Source: Hsuehochloa calcarea
Lineage: Eukaryota; Streptophyta; Magnoliopsida; Poales; Poaceae
Direction: 5' to 3'
Assembly: GCA_036346395.1 (NCBI GenBank)
Contig: CM070604.1
Span: 3,137,501-3,201,500 of the forward strand
Length of the DNA: 64,000 nt
Part shown: positions 45,201 to 57,149 of the stretch, piece after piece
Position numbering within the stretch: position 1 is the first letter of the stretch
Layout of the letters: every line of letters starts with the position of its first letter
The notes under the pieces: generated by a model
Told to the model about the DNA's origin: nothing
Seen by the model: only the letters and a program-made list of their open reading frames with translations
Databases searched by the model: none
Program-made: the position numbers and the translations under genes

Positions 45201-46548
45201 TCAAAGGAAATGCGATGGACCCAGTTCACAGAGAGCTCAGAATAGCTATGGGTAAAGTGGTACAAGCCTGCGCAGTGCTATACAAATCGTGAATTCATGC
45301 CAGTCTCCTAGATTGGAGTCTACGGGAACCACTGGGGTCTTTCTTCTTCCGAGTGACTAGTAGTATTTTGAATTAAAATTGCAACAATGTTTTAATGTTT
45401 ATTTTGAGAATGAGATGATTTTAGAATTTGTGATAAAGACCGAGATCAGTCATGCGATTGCATTGTTTGCTATTAAATGCTTCTTTGAGTATACATACTC
45501 AACCTTGTTAGTATTCTCCTTTGTTAGATCCTAGTCCGTGGGGCTATCCCGAGTGGGGCAAAGGACTTGCAGTACCAATCTGCAGCGGAGGAGAAGGCAC
45601 GGCGGCGAGGACTGGCGAGATGGAAGCCATCTTTGACTCGTGGGGCGAGTAGGAGGCGGTAGTCGAGCGACGCTAGAGGCGGGCTCCCTTTGTGTTGTGT
45701 AATAGCTTTAGTAAGAACCCTAGTCTTATGGGGCTACTCGTAATAAAGATGTCTGATTTCTATTTTATTGTTACACTGCGCAACTCGATAAAATGGCTTG
45801 CTATTAAATCGGGCGGTGTTCTCAAGGCGAGCGAATAGTAATCCGTATGCCTAAGTGTGATTACCCTAGCATGGACCAGTTCACGAGAGCTCGAGAATAG
45901 CTATGGGTAAAGTGGTACAAGCTGCTTGTGATGCTATACAAATCGTGAATTCATGCAGTCTCTGGATTGGAGTCTCACGGAACCACTGGGGTCTTTCTTC
46001 TTTCCGAGTGACTAGTAGTATTTTGAATTAAAATTGCAACTTAATGTTTTAATGTTTATTTTCGAATGAGATGATTTTAGAATTTGTGATAAAGACCAGA
46101 GATCAGTCATGCGATTGCATTGTTTGCTATTAAATGCTTCTTGAGTATACATACTCAACCTTGTTAGTATTCTCCTTTGTTAGATCCTAGTCCGTGGGGC
46201 TATCCGAGTGGGGCAAAGGACTTGCAGTACCAATCAAGACGGGAGGAGAAGGCACCGTGGCGAGGACTGGCGAGATGGAAGCCATCTTTGACTCATGGGG
46301 CGAGTAGGAGGCGGTAGTCAGGCGAGCCTTGAGGCGGAGCTCCCTTTGTGTTGTGTAATAGCTTTAGTAAGAACCCTAGTCTTATGGGGCTACTCGTAAT
46401 AAAGATGTCTGATTTCTATTTTATTGTTACTGCTGCGCAACTCGATAAAATGGCTTGCTATTCGTCGGGCGGTGTTCTCAAGGCGGGCGAATAGTAATCC
46501 GTATGCCTAAGTGTGATTACCCTAGGGGTAATGACACGGGGCGTCACA
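42220..46548 (+). repeat. 5' LTR of the gypsy-like element (4329 bp)
   Basis: It matches 49269-54528 after removing the nested LTR. Features in order are a CAGCA/AATGCA-rich stretch (42700-43300), a GC-rich purine stretch (43640-44140), TTAGGG-type telomere-like words (44150-44350), an (ATG)8 microsatellite (44843-44868), and a 654-bp unit present twice (45215-45869 and 45870-46523). Confidence 0.9.
45215..46523 (+). repeat. 654-bp tandem duplication within the 5' LTR
   Basis: Copy one starts GATGGACCCAGTTCACAGAG and copy two CATGGACCAGTTCACGAGAG. Both end CTAAGTGTGATTACCCTAG. The 3' LTR has one copy (from about 53822), so the duplication arose after insertion or is an assembly artefact. Confidence 0.85.
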
Positions 46549-46550
46549 GG

Positions 46551-46562
46551 TGGTATCAGAGC
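46551..46562 (+). other. Primer-binding site of the gypsy-like element
   Basis: TGGTATCAGAGC, complementary to the 3' end of initiator Met tRNA, lies two bases after the 5' LTR. Confidence 0.85.
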
Positions 46563-47459
46563 AATAAGATCGGGCCACGCTAATAAAATAGAAACTGTAG
46601 TAATACCTTAAGTATGTCCTTCTTGCTTGCTATATTGCACTAAATATTTTATTAATCCTTGCCTTCATTCCAATTTCGATTCCAAACCGCCCTCTTTCAA
46701 AATAATATATTATGTTGAAAAGCTTACCTCTTCTTAAAAGTGACATTCCCGCTAACGTAGAACCATCTTTAAGTTAGTTCTTCTTTCGAGAAAGTGCGGG
46801 GGAACGCGTTGTTGTCATAGGATCGGTGTAGTTGTCTTCTGCGGGTAGATGGTTAGATCCCAACTCAACCTAGGATAGAAAATATAGGCTGTGGGTGCAG
46901 TACCATAAGGTTTAGAGCCTAGTGTCTGGACTAGGGCATGGAGTAGAACTCTGGTATGGACCTGCTTTTCCAATTTTGGGCAAGTCTGGACCATACTCTT
47001 TAGCTTCTTTACCTCTTCTTCTATAGCAAGGTGTCTATCTCATACGCACATCGATTTCCGGACGAGTGGTTCGTGGCACTCGGCGTGTAGCTCTGGCGTA
47101 CCGGGAGCGAAATCACAGGCGTACTCGAGAATGAACCACGGCGGTCCCAAATATGTGATTTGGGTGGACTCGAGCAGATCTCGGCGTGCACGGCGCGTGG
47201 ATCGAGGTAGCATAGGTTCGCACTCGAGGCAAGCTCGGCGATCCCAAACACTGTGGATTTGGGCGGTCTTGAAGCAGGATCTCAAGCGTGACTGAGCACG
47301 AAAGACTCAGCTAGTATAGGGTTTGGATCTTTTTGCATCTCATTGTTTCTTGATTGTTATTTGATTATCTGTGCATGTCATAATCCAACTCACCCGTGGT
47401 TAACCTCCTACCAGATAAGTGTAATACCTCCATCTCTACTCCAACAGCTGTTAAGGAAG

Positions 47460-48832
47460 ATGGAAGGCCAAGGGAGTCAAGATCGTGCATTGAAATTGAG
47501 ACCGGGACTTCTGCTGCATGGACAGTCCACACAGAATCCAGCAGTGAACCCCAATGAGTCAGCACCTGATCAACCTCCAGCTACTACCATCCCAGGAACC
47601 AGCCAACAACCACCCACCAGAGCAACAGATCCCCTAGGCATCATGGCTGATGTACTCATGTTCCTAGAGAACTCCAGAAAAGAAGCCCAGGAGAACCAAA
47701 ACCGTTTCATGGAAACTCTATTAACTCGAGTAGCACCTACTACCTCTCAACCAGTCCGTGGGGTTAGTTTGGGTGATTTTCTCCAAACTCACCCTACCAC
47801 TTTTGCTAAAGCTACTGATCCACTGGACGCGAGTGATTGGTTGGTGGAGATAGAGAAGAAGTTGGATACAGTGGGATGCTCACATGTGGAGAAAGTGCGG
47901 TATCGTCACACGGTGGACCGGACCAAAGACTACTTGGTGGCTTAACTACCACATAGCAGTGTCGATGAGCAACCCATCACTTGGGTGAGTTCAAGATACG
48001 CTTCAGAAACACATGTGCCTCTTTGGAAGAATGGAATTGAAGAAAGCGGAATTTAGAGCTCTAACTCAAGGCGGGAAAAGATGGTGGAATATTTGAGTCG
48101 GTTCAACGATCTTTCCGCTACGCTCCGGTAGCGTCGACAGGAAAAGAAAATAGAAATTCTGGATGGAATGCATCCATATCTGAAAATGCTCCTATCCATC
48201 CACAAACTCACTGAATTCCAAGACCTAGTCAACAGAGCCATAATTCTGGAGAATGAATACTCCAACCTCACCGAAGAGCGAAGGAAGAAGGCCAAAACCG
48301 ATCACCATTCTTCATCTGCTCCTAGACGTCATCCCTTTGTGTCGCAGCAACCGCCACCAAGATATGGACCACCTCAGCAGCGACCCTTCAACCCACCTTT
48401 TCGACCCGACAAACCAACGACAGCGGTACCCTAGCAATTAAATGTGGGAAGTGTAGAGGAAACCACATGACAAAGGATTGTCCGAGGGACATAGGTGCAT
48501 GCTTCAATTGTGGGCAGCTTGGACATCGTAAGATTGATTGTCCCAATCCCCGGAGGACATTTGGAACCCCACCACAACCAGCATTTAGGCCAAGGCCACC
48601 TGCTCCAGCACCACCACAACTCACCTATATGAAACCGATTGAAGACAATCAACCCGACGCAAAGGAAGCTGGAAAAGGAGAACCGGCACGCCTATCACCC
48701 ATGACCGCCAAACAGGTTGGAGAAGCATCAGGTGTAATAACGGGTACGTTATTACTTCCACCCTCCCCGGGTAGTATTCTTTTCAACGTTGAAAGAACCC
48801 ACTCCTTTGTATCTTCTGCATTGCTAGTGTAG
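47460..48832 (+). pseudogene. Gypsy-like gag with zinc knuckles, degenerate
   Basis: The ATG at 47460 opens MEGQGSQDRALK. It reaches the retrotransposon gag core (DPLDASDWLVEIEKKLDTVG) and a stop at 47943. Frames then alternate through the second half of gag (HPYLKMLLSIHKL) to two CCHC-type knuckles (CGKCRGNHMTKDC and CFNCGQLGHRKIDC, about 48440-48543). A following stretch resembles the start of a gypsy protease (GSILFNVERTHSFVSSALL), but the catalytic DTGAS is not readable. No reverse transcriptase, RNase H or integrase follows before the purine tract at 49253. It cannot support its own transposition. Confidence 0.8.
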
Positions 48833-49252
48833 AGCTTTGTAAATTCTGAATTTTTGGAAAATCCCTGGGAGTGAACCCACTGATGGGAATAGTCATCTGC
48901 TCTCCAAATAAGTATAGATGGCGTATTCCAGCAAGCTTCCACCAAAAAGTCAGTCAGGACCCAACCCTAATACCTCAATATTTGAACCTAGAGGGAACCA
49001 TTTGAGGTGACCCTCACTTTTCTACACACAAATCTCGACCCTTCTCTACAAGACGTTCAACATTCAAAGGACCCCCGTGAAGACTCTGGCTACAGAAACC
49101 CATCAGTTAAGGAACCCGAAGTTTTGACCAAAAGAAATACAGTGGAAGGATCACCCCGTCAGCAAAGCTTCGTGGAAAAAGGAAAAAGCGCTACGTGAGC
49201 CTAGCCCAAAAACACCCGTCCGCAGTGATTGCAATTTCGGGGACGAAATTTT

Positions 49253-49268
49253 TCCAAGGGGGGGAGGA
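49253..49268 (+). other. Polypurine tract of the gypsy-like element
   Basis: CCAAGGGGGGGGAGGA lies immediately before the 3' LTR start TGTGACG. Confidence 0.8.
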
Positions 49269-52200
49269 TGTGACGACCCGCACCATTTACATATTTCTTA
49301 ACATAGAATATTTCCATTTCATTGCATCAAAAAGATTTTACAACATTTGTTTTACAAGCATTTACAATATTTTTGGCAGTAAATAATTAAAACCCTAGTT
49401 CTTCTCTTCTTGCCGTCAGTAGTAGCAGTTTCCTTGTCGCCTTGTGTAGGATCAAGGATAACCGACTAGAGGGGGGGTGAATAGGAGGTTTCTAAATTTT
49501 CTTGATCAAATTACCGAAATTAGCAAGATACTCTAATCAAAGATAATTATCACAATCTATGCTCTACAAAAGTAAGTGCAATAAGTAAAGACAAGAATTA
49601 ACCGCACAAGGACAAGGGGGTTTTTCCCGTGGTATCGAAGATTTGTCGATCTTCACTAGTCCACGTTGAGGAAGCTTGACCACTCAAGCCGGCTCCACAA
49701 ATTGAGCCTACCCTCGATCACTTGGTTGTTCTTCCTCCTCTCGGAGTTGGTGAACACCGACCAATCACAAGCAACAGCGGGTCTCTTCACAAGCTTCTTT
49801 GAAGAGATCACCGAGCGACCTTCGCCAAGTCGTCTAGGTGCCGACAAGCACCAAGAGAATAGAACTTGAACTTCACTTGACGACAATCAAGAGCCAATGG
49901 ATCAACTAAGAATGCAATGCTCTTGTTCTTGCTCACTTCCTCACAAATGTGTGCAAAGAGAGTAAATGAGGAGTGAGAGGAGTGCTCAAGGCTCAAGTGA
50001 ATTGAATGAATGCTCAACAACACGTCCTTGAGTGGTGGGGTGTATTTATACCCCAACAACCAAATATGACCGTTATGCGAAAATCGAGGCAAAACTCGGA
50101 AATCGGAACTTCAGCGCATACAAAGTGCGGAACTTCCGCCTTCACTCGAGTGCCTTTATAGCAGTCATCACGGTGAGCATTAAATGCTCTAAACTAGCCG
50201 TTGGATTTATGTGCGGAACTTCGCCATAAGGATTTCGGTTCTTCCGATTAATCGGAAGATCCGCTTTACATGATGGAACTACCGCACTTGTGAAAGCGGC
50301 TAAGTCCCAAAGCGGGTGCTCTGGAAAAAACGACCGCGCATAATTGAACAACCGATTAATCGAACTTCGCTCATTTCATTGCGGAACTTCGCGCTTGAGA
50401 ATTTGGCTAAGTCCGAAAAGGATGCTCTGGAAAAATTCAACCGCGCATATTTGGGCGGTAGATTAATCGGAACTTCCGCTCATTTCAACTGCGGAACTTC
50501 CGCACTTGAAAAATCGGCTAAGTCGAAAAGGATGCTCTGGAAAAATTCAACCGCAGTTTTTGAACATCAGATTAATCGAACTTCCGCTCATATCAACTGG
50601 AACTTCCGATTGTGTTACGGAAAAATGATTTTCTTTCTAAACTAAACCAAAAGAACATGCATGACCCTAAGTTGATCCAAAGGCATAATGAGATGCTTTC
50701 AAGCTACTAGACAAGCTCCCCCTTAATAGTACGACATTTATCCTATAATCCGGTCTTCCTCCATACTCCGAAGACCGGTAAAATCAAAAGGGGTCCTAGT
50801 CTATTTATACCTTGTCTTTGAGATCAACTCCATCTTTTCAACATTCTTTGACATGCAGCTCCTTGGATTCACTTTGTCATTTGGGACTATGCCTTGTAAA
50901 TACTTCAACAAACATGTTAGTCCCATATTCACACAATGTCATTAATTACCAAAATACAATTTTTAGGGGCCTAGATGCTTTCACCTTGTCTTTGAGAGCC
51001 TGCCCGTAGAGCCACCTCGCAATCCATTTTTCCTCGCTCGCAAGAAAACCAGCAATTAGTTAGTAGTCGTAATTGAAAGTATTTCTGTGAGCAGTAGTGT
51101 ATAGAAGTTAAAGCGTAGAAAGTGGCCGTCATATTTCCCGAAGTGCAGTAGAGTATCCGGAGTACCCTGAGTAGTCGGTCCCTTGGCAATCAAGATTCCC
51201 AGACCAACCGGAGTTAGTCGGCCCCTTGATCGCCGAGATATCCAGACCACCCAAGATCCTTCGACACCTGTCACTTCTGTGGGTCTCATCATCCGGCACT
51301 ATTAGAACCCAACACCCACTATTTGCATTTGCCGAAACCACAAAGGCAAACCCTCAGTGCATACCCCGGTAACCACACCCTCAGCCAAAGCATCACCGAG
51401 TGTAGCACCTTCCCATTCACAGCATTGCCAATCCATCCCTCTGGCCGAGCCCACACAGAGCAACAAAACCAGCACAAATGCATTTCCCAGCAAATGCATT
51501 CCCGATCTAGCACAGTATGACCATCCGGTTCTTTCCCAAGAAGACGAGGTGCATTTCCCTACAAAGAAATTGCTTTCAGTCAAGAAGACAAATGCACCCA
51601 AAGAAAGCAAGAAACTAAAGCAATGCATTTCCCGACAAATGCCTCCCCACTAGTACCAAGAAGACAACAAAACACCAAAGAAGACCCATATTGCAACAAT
51701 GCATTCCCCTTCCAGAAGCCAACAGCAATACATCCCCCTAGCCACAGCAAATGCATCTCCCCAGTATAGCCAGCCAGCACAGATACATCCCCTCAAGCCA
51801 GCATAACACAAGCCATACACTCCCCCTCCTGAAGCCATTCTCATTTCCAGATCCACAAAGCAAAGCAAGCACAACCACAAGCAAAGCCAAGCATTCCATT
51901 CCACACCCAGAGGCGAGGAACGAAGGAGGTTCGTGAGCCAAGAAGAAGAAGAAGAAGCCAGCGGCCGAGGAGAGGAGCCACCAGCGAAGCGGCCTGACGG
52001 CCCGACCAGAGTACCAGCAACCAGGAGCCAGGAGCAGAGAAGGGAGAGCACCAGCCAAGCCAGCACTGCCATCCCTTCTCCCCAACCTAGAGCCATCACA
52101 AAGGTAACCCCAGCGCAAATTAGTCCATTGATCATCATCCATTCAAATCACCAGACCCCAATAGCATCAACATAGATTGCAATCATTTCCATCACAGAGC

Positions 52201-53437
52201 AGTAGGGTTAGGAGGGAGTTCGAATACCTAGGGTTTCGATGAGCCGGCCGGGCCTTACACAGGAGCCATGGCGGCGGGAGGCCGAGCCGAGCGAGTCGTG
52301 GTCTGAGGGCGGCCAGGGACGGCGGCGCCAGCGCCGAGCCGACCCAATGGAGGAGGCGAGGTAGATAGAGAGGGTGGCCGGCCGAGTGAGGTCGGAGCGG
52401 AGGCGACGCCGAGCCAGCCGAGGAGGGAGCGACCGACCGAGAAGCGAGGCAGCGCAGCGGCGCTTGCCTTGGCCGCCGCCGAAGGAGGAAGCAAGCCGTG
52501 GCAGGGAGATGGCGCCGGGCCGAGGCGATGGCGGCGGAGGATCCCGAGAGAGGGAGCAGGGGAAGGCGCGAGAGAGTGAGAGGGGGAGTAGGGTTAGAGA
52601 GAGGGAGGCGGCGGTGGAAGGAGTCGGCAGAAGGAGGCGTGAAGGCAGAGGGAGGCGGCGCCGAGGGTTAGAAGAGGGAGAGTCGGGCGTGAGAGGGTGA
52701 GGGAGAGGCGTCGGCCGAGAGAGAGAGGGGAGGGGTAGATTAGGTGGTGGTGTTTTAGGGTTAGGTTAGATTAGGGGGGGTTGAGTTTAGGAGGTTGATT
52801 AGCCGAGTAGATGAGTTAGGGTTAGGGGTTAGATTTAGGGTTAGGGTTAGGATTAGAGAGGTGTTTAGTTGGTTTTGTTAGGATTGGTCGAGTAGATTAG
52901 CCGGTTAGTTAATCGGTTAATTAAAGATTAGGGTTAGAATTAGTTGTTTGATTTTTGAGTATAGAATGTGAGTTTGGCGGTGTCGGCAGTAGATCGAGTT
53001 TAGCCCTAGAGCGATTTTTAGCGGGAAAGTGCTAACTGGGTCGGTTCCGAAAAGTTTTATTAAATTAAAATCTGGCTAACATAGGAGTTGTCTTAGCATT
53101 TTATGCGTCTATTATCACTCAAACCCAACTAAGTATTTATTTGTATATTATTCGTGCTACTGCTTTGCTACAGAGGGCAAACCAGTGTCGATAGGAGAAG
53201 CTGATCAGAGATTCGTCATCGTCGACCTTTCCAACAACTCTAAAGGCAAGCGATCCTCTTGAACATCAATATAGCTAATTTAAATGTAAACCGTATATTG
53301 CTCTATCATATATGTACTGCATCAAAACTATTTCTCAAAATCAAATTGGATTGAGATGATGAGAAAGATAAGAAAATTGAGATGAGATGAAATTGAGAAT
53401 TACTATGTGGGTAAAGGGGGCCTTGGTAGAGAAAAGA

Positions 53438-53474
<37 letters not shown>

Positions 53475-54528
53475 GTAAGAGGTGGGACCCTTTACCTACA
53501 ATTATAATATAAGGACTAACAAACTCTTACTCGGTCAGATGCCGTAAAATCAGTGCCAACCATTTCCCCGTTTCGGCGGACAGAAAATGCTACCTGTTTA
53601 CGTAATTACGTTATCCACCACGGGAATGTTGGGCACGGAGGATAGCCGGCCTAAGGTGGAGTGTTGGGCACGGATGATAGCCGCCCCAACCAACATTGTT
53701 GGAACTCGGTGGAGGACTGGGTGCGCTCAGGACACCGACGGAAAACAATGGGTGGAGACTTAATCACGTAACCTGGAAAACGATCTGTATTCTGAACTCG
53801 AAGTCGCATCAAAGGAAATGCGATGGACCCAGTTCACAGAGAGCTCAGAATAGCTATGGGTAAAGTGGTACAAGCCTGCGCAGTGCTATACAAATTGTGA
53901 ATTCATGCCAGTCTCCTGGATTGGAGTCTACGGGAACCACTGGGGGTCTTTCTTCTTTCCGAGTGACTAGTAGTATTTTCAGAATTAAAATTGCAACTTA
54001 ATGTTTTAATGTTTATTTTCAGAATGAGATGATTTTAGAATTTGTGATAAAGACCAGAGATCAGTCATGCAGTGCATTGTTTGCTATTAAATGCTTGCTG
54101 AGTACTTCTGTACTCAACCTTGTTAGTATTCTCCTTTGTTAGATCCTAGTCCGGCCGGGGGCTATCCCGAGTGGGGCAAAGGACTTGCAGGTACCAATGC
54201 AGCAGCAGGAGGAGAAGGCACCAGCGGCGAGGACCTGAGCGAGATGGAAGCCATCTTTGACTCGTGGGACGAGTAGGAGGGCGGTAGTCCAGAGCAGACG
54301 CTAGAGGCGGAGAAGCTCCCTTTTGTGTTGTGTAATAGCTTTAGTAAGAACCCTAGTCTTATGGGGCTACTACTGTAATAAAGATGTACAGTTTCTATTT
54401 TATTGTTCTGCTGCGCAACTCGATAAAATGGCTTGCTATTCGTCGGAGCGGTGTTCTACCGGGCAGACGAATAGTAATCCGTATGCCTAAGTGTGATTAC
54501 CCTAGGGGTAATGACACGGGGCGTCACA
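49269..54528 (+). repeat. 3' LTR of the gypsy-like element (5260 bp with insert)
   Basis: It equals the 5' LTR apart from the nested solo LTR (49445-50983), a single copy of the 654-bp unit, an (ATG)12 instead of (ATG)8 microsatellite near 53438-53475, and numerous small differences concentrated at CAG/CTG-rich positions. It is followed by ACTAA. Confidence 0.9.
49445..50983 (-). mobile_element. Solo LTR of a SIRE-like copia element
   Basis: The 1539-bp insert starts TGTAGGATCAAGG and ends GATGCTTTCA. It has the perfect 5-bp target duplication CCTTG (49440-49444 and 50984-50988), confirmed by the uninterrupted sequence in the 5' LTR at about 42395. The complement has the lineage's 3'-end motif (TTCACCCCCCCTCTAGTCGG), so it lies on the minus strand. 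It contains clustered GCGGAACTTCCGC palindromes (about 50095-50610). No internal sequence remains. Confidence 0.9.
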
Positions 54529-54533
54529 ACTAA

Positions 54534-57149
54534 CCATTTTGCTACAGAAAGGTTGAAGATTGAAGAGAATCTGGGGTCTCAGTGCCGTTGTTTCTCAACG
54601 GTGAATCCGATGCCATCATGCTTCTTAACTATGGAGTGAAGTGCTATCCTGGCCTGTGTTATTACTTGTCCATGTGGATATGAACCGAATCCGGGTTTTG
54701 CATGCTGGTATTGTCGCTGTAGAGTCGTCATGTAGGAAAGGGAATCATCTACACCGGTAAATAACTTCTCCTGCATTAACCATGCTACGCAGCTCGCATT
54801 TTTGTTCTTGGTAATGCTTAGCTTAGACGGTTAGACCCTTGTTAAGTACCCTTCTGGAACGCACAAGATGGCTTGATGAGCTTTGCCACTTAGCAGGCGA
54901 GCAGCGAAAGCCGGTCTATTACGAAAGGAACAAAGGGCAACGAGACAACTCATTCAGTTGAAGATTTCGAGTAATGGTTGGCATGGCCTCTTCCAGCAGC
55001 AGCTGAGATAACATTCAGAATGGGCATTAACCATATAAATAATCAATGTGAGCTTTGCGGTTCCAAATTCTCACCGCTGATGACAACTGAGATTTCAATG
55101 CGGCAAAATTTAATCAAAACCACAATTCAAGTTTCTTAGTTTTTCGAAACTTGTTGTAAGGAAGTCCCAGGTCCCAACAATATAAATTTCTAGTTCGTTC
55201 GATCACCGGTTGGTATAGTGCATGCCCGAAAGCCGCAACTTGAAAGCTGTAATATGGGAAAATGCTAATAAAAAAGTCTATTTACGTATCCTTTTTTTTA
55301 CAATAAGTCTATGTACCAATCCAACATTTCTTCAAGTCTAGTTCTTTCGAGACAATATGTTGTTCTGCACCACTTCTATGTGCTTCCATGCTTAGCCCCT
55401 GCATAAATTGATGCGGTAAGACTGTTAGAAATAAACTGCTAAAACTGTGTGGCAGCTAAACCACTAAAATATGGCAATTGAACTAATGCAAAGGGAAAGA
55501 CTGTCAGGTATATTCCCCAAAGCAATTAAAAAAAGGACCTCCATAAATCCAACTAACCATTCAACAGCTGTAGTTTCCTGTTCCTGTGGATCTGATCTAT
55601 AGTTAGGAAGCAATGCTGCTAACAGGGTTGAAGATGCAAGGCGGTAAACAAAAAACTCACCAGGAAGAGGTAACGTGGAGATTTCTTGGACCCAGAAAAC
55701 TGTAGTGGCAGCTGTTGGGGTACGGGTCCAAGGATTGAGGGTAGAGTAAGAGTACTTGCCGGCAGGACACTTTCCTGACGAGGTAGAAAGACTCTAAGGC
55801 TTAGTTGACGAAGAGGGGGGAGAATCGGAGACTAGAAACTTTTTTTATTAATCGCTTGATTAATAATGGATATATGTTATCCTTTTATAGGAGTGGCCGA
55901 CTTGGCCCCTAAGAAATAATCTATACGAAAACTTATCTCTAACAATCCAATCTAATAATAACTTATAAACTAATAGATAATACCGAACAACTAATAGATA
56001 TATTCATAAATAATGAATCTTTCATAATAATTGCAGCTAGTACTGTTCCGTGTGAACATCACCCGGCCCATGACATTCTGCTACAGTAACTTCCCACGAA
56101 CAACAACGTTCTGCTGCAGTGCGGGCCCAGATCGTAGACCATAGCAAAAACACAGTTCAATGTATAGAAACAAAATGCCCACTAGAGCTCTATACACTTT
56201 TCTTACCAGACATGAGGGCAAAGGTGAAATATCTGCATAAAAAAGAATGATGACCGTAAGGTAGGGATAAGAAAAAAGAGAAGCAATATGTTAACACATC
56301 TTGCAAACTTGTTAGGCTTTCTAGATCACCAAATGCATAGCAAAGCAAGTTAGCACATAGTCTACAGGCTGGAGAAGACATTAAGTACATACCTCTCAAC
56401 TGCAATGATAAGTGCCTTTGATTTTACTACAAATTGATACGAAAATCTCGTTTCTGACAAACCAGTCAGCTAGACCAATGGATTTAGCTGATCAAACGCC
56501 ACCCTAATTGGATGTTGCTTGTCTCAAGTCAGTTTTGTACAATGCAATGCTCCATGCAACTTGCATACATGTCTTCCTGGCCAAAAAAGAGGACCACCTT
56601 TTAGTTAGTTGATGCCTTGATACTGTTATGTACAATTTTCTGAAGACAGTATCTAGAGATGTTGGAGCAGAATCATTATTTGATTATATTTGCCAAATTG
56701 GTGAGAAGTCTTAGCTTATAACCAATATATCCTACAGGTGAAAAAGGGGACCAATTATGCCATGAAAAGGGGGAACCAACCAGTCTCGTCACATGACAGG
56801 TATAACTCTGCGGTGATATGATTGTAATTTCAAAAAATGGTGCAAGTTTTGTAAGCAAGAGTTTTCTTGGTTCAAAAATAAAATCAGGAAAGACAAATGC
56901 ACCAATGGGCAGAAAATGACTGAGCTAAGGTTTAGGCAATAAAGCATTTGGATAAAATGTGGTACAATCAGCATTGTGTACATGATTCGTGGGGACACTT
57001 ACGGTTCGATTGGAAGTTCCAGATGAAATGAGCTGCTTTAAGAATGTTGAGCTAGGGCTCATAGCAAGCGTGCAATTAATTCAACTGCTCGCCAAGGAAA
57101 ATAATGACCAATGAAATTTACCATCTATCAGCATGAAAGACAACATCAG
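54534..57149. other. Intergenic sequence after the gypsy insertion
   Basis: Bases 54534-54800 directly continue the sequence before the ACTAA target site, so they are the original REV1 3' flank. Bases 55714-56032 begin GTTGGGGTACGGG and are bracketed by GCAGCT (55708-55713 or so, and 56033-56038). They may be a small insertion of unknown type. No other gene or element is recognised to 57149. Confidence 0.4.

Larger units (their letters stand above)
42220..54528 (+). mobile_element. Gypsy-like LTR retrotransposon with giant LTRs, non-autonomous
   Basis: The LTRs begin TGTGACGACCCGCACC and end GGGGCGTCACA. The perfect target duplication ACTAA lies at 42215-42219 and 54529-54533. A primer-binding site TGGTATCAGAGC (46551) and a purine tract CCAAGGGGGGGGAGGA (49253-49268) bracket an internal region of only 2.7 kb that holds a decayed gag and no pol. 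Without later changes the LTRs are about 3.7 kb each, longer than the interior. A 654-bp tandem duplication enlarges the 5' LTR, and a solo SIRE-like LTR enlarges the 3' LTR. The gag type and the closing GRNFSKGG-like text before the purine tract suggest the Tekay/Del side of gypsy, but without pol this is tentative. Confidence 0.9.
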
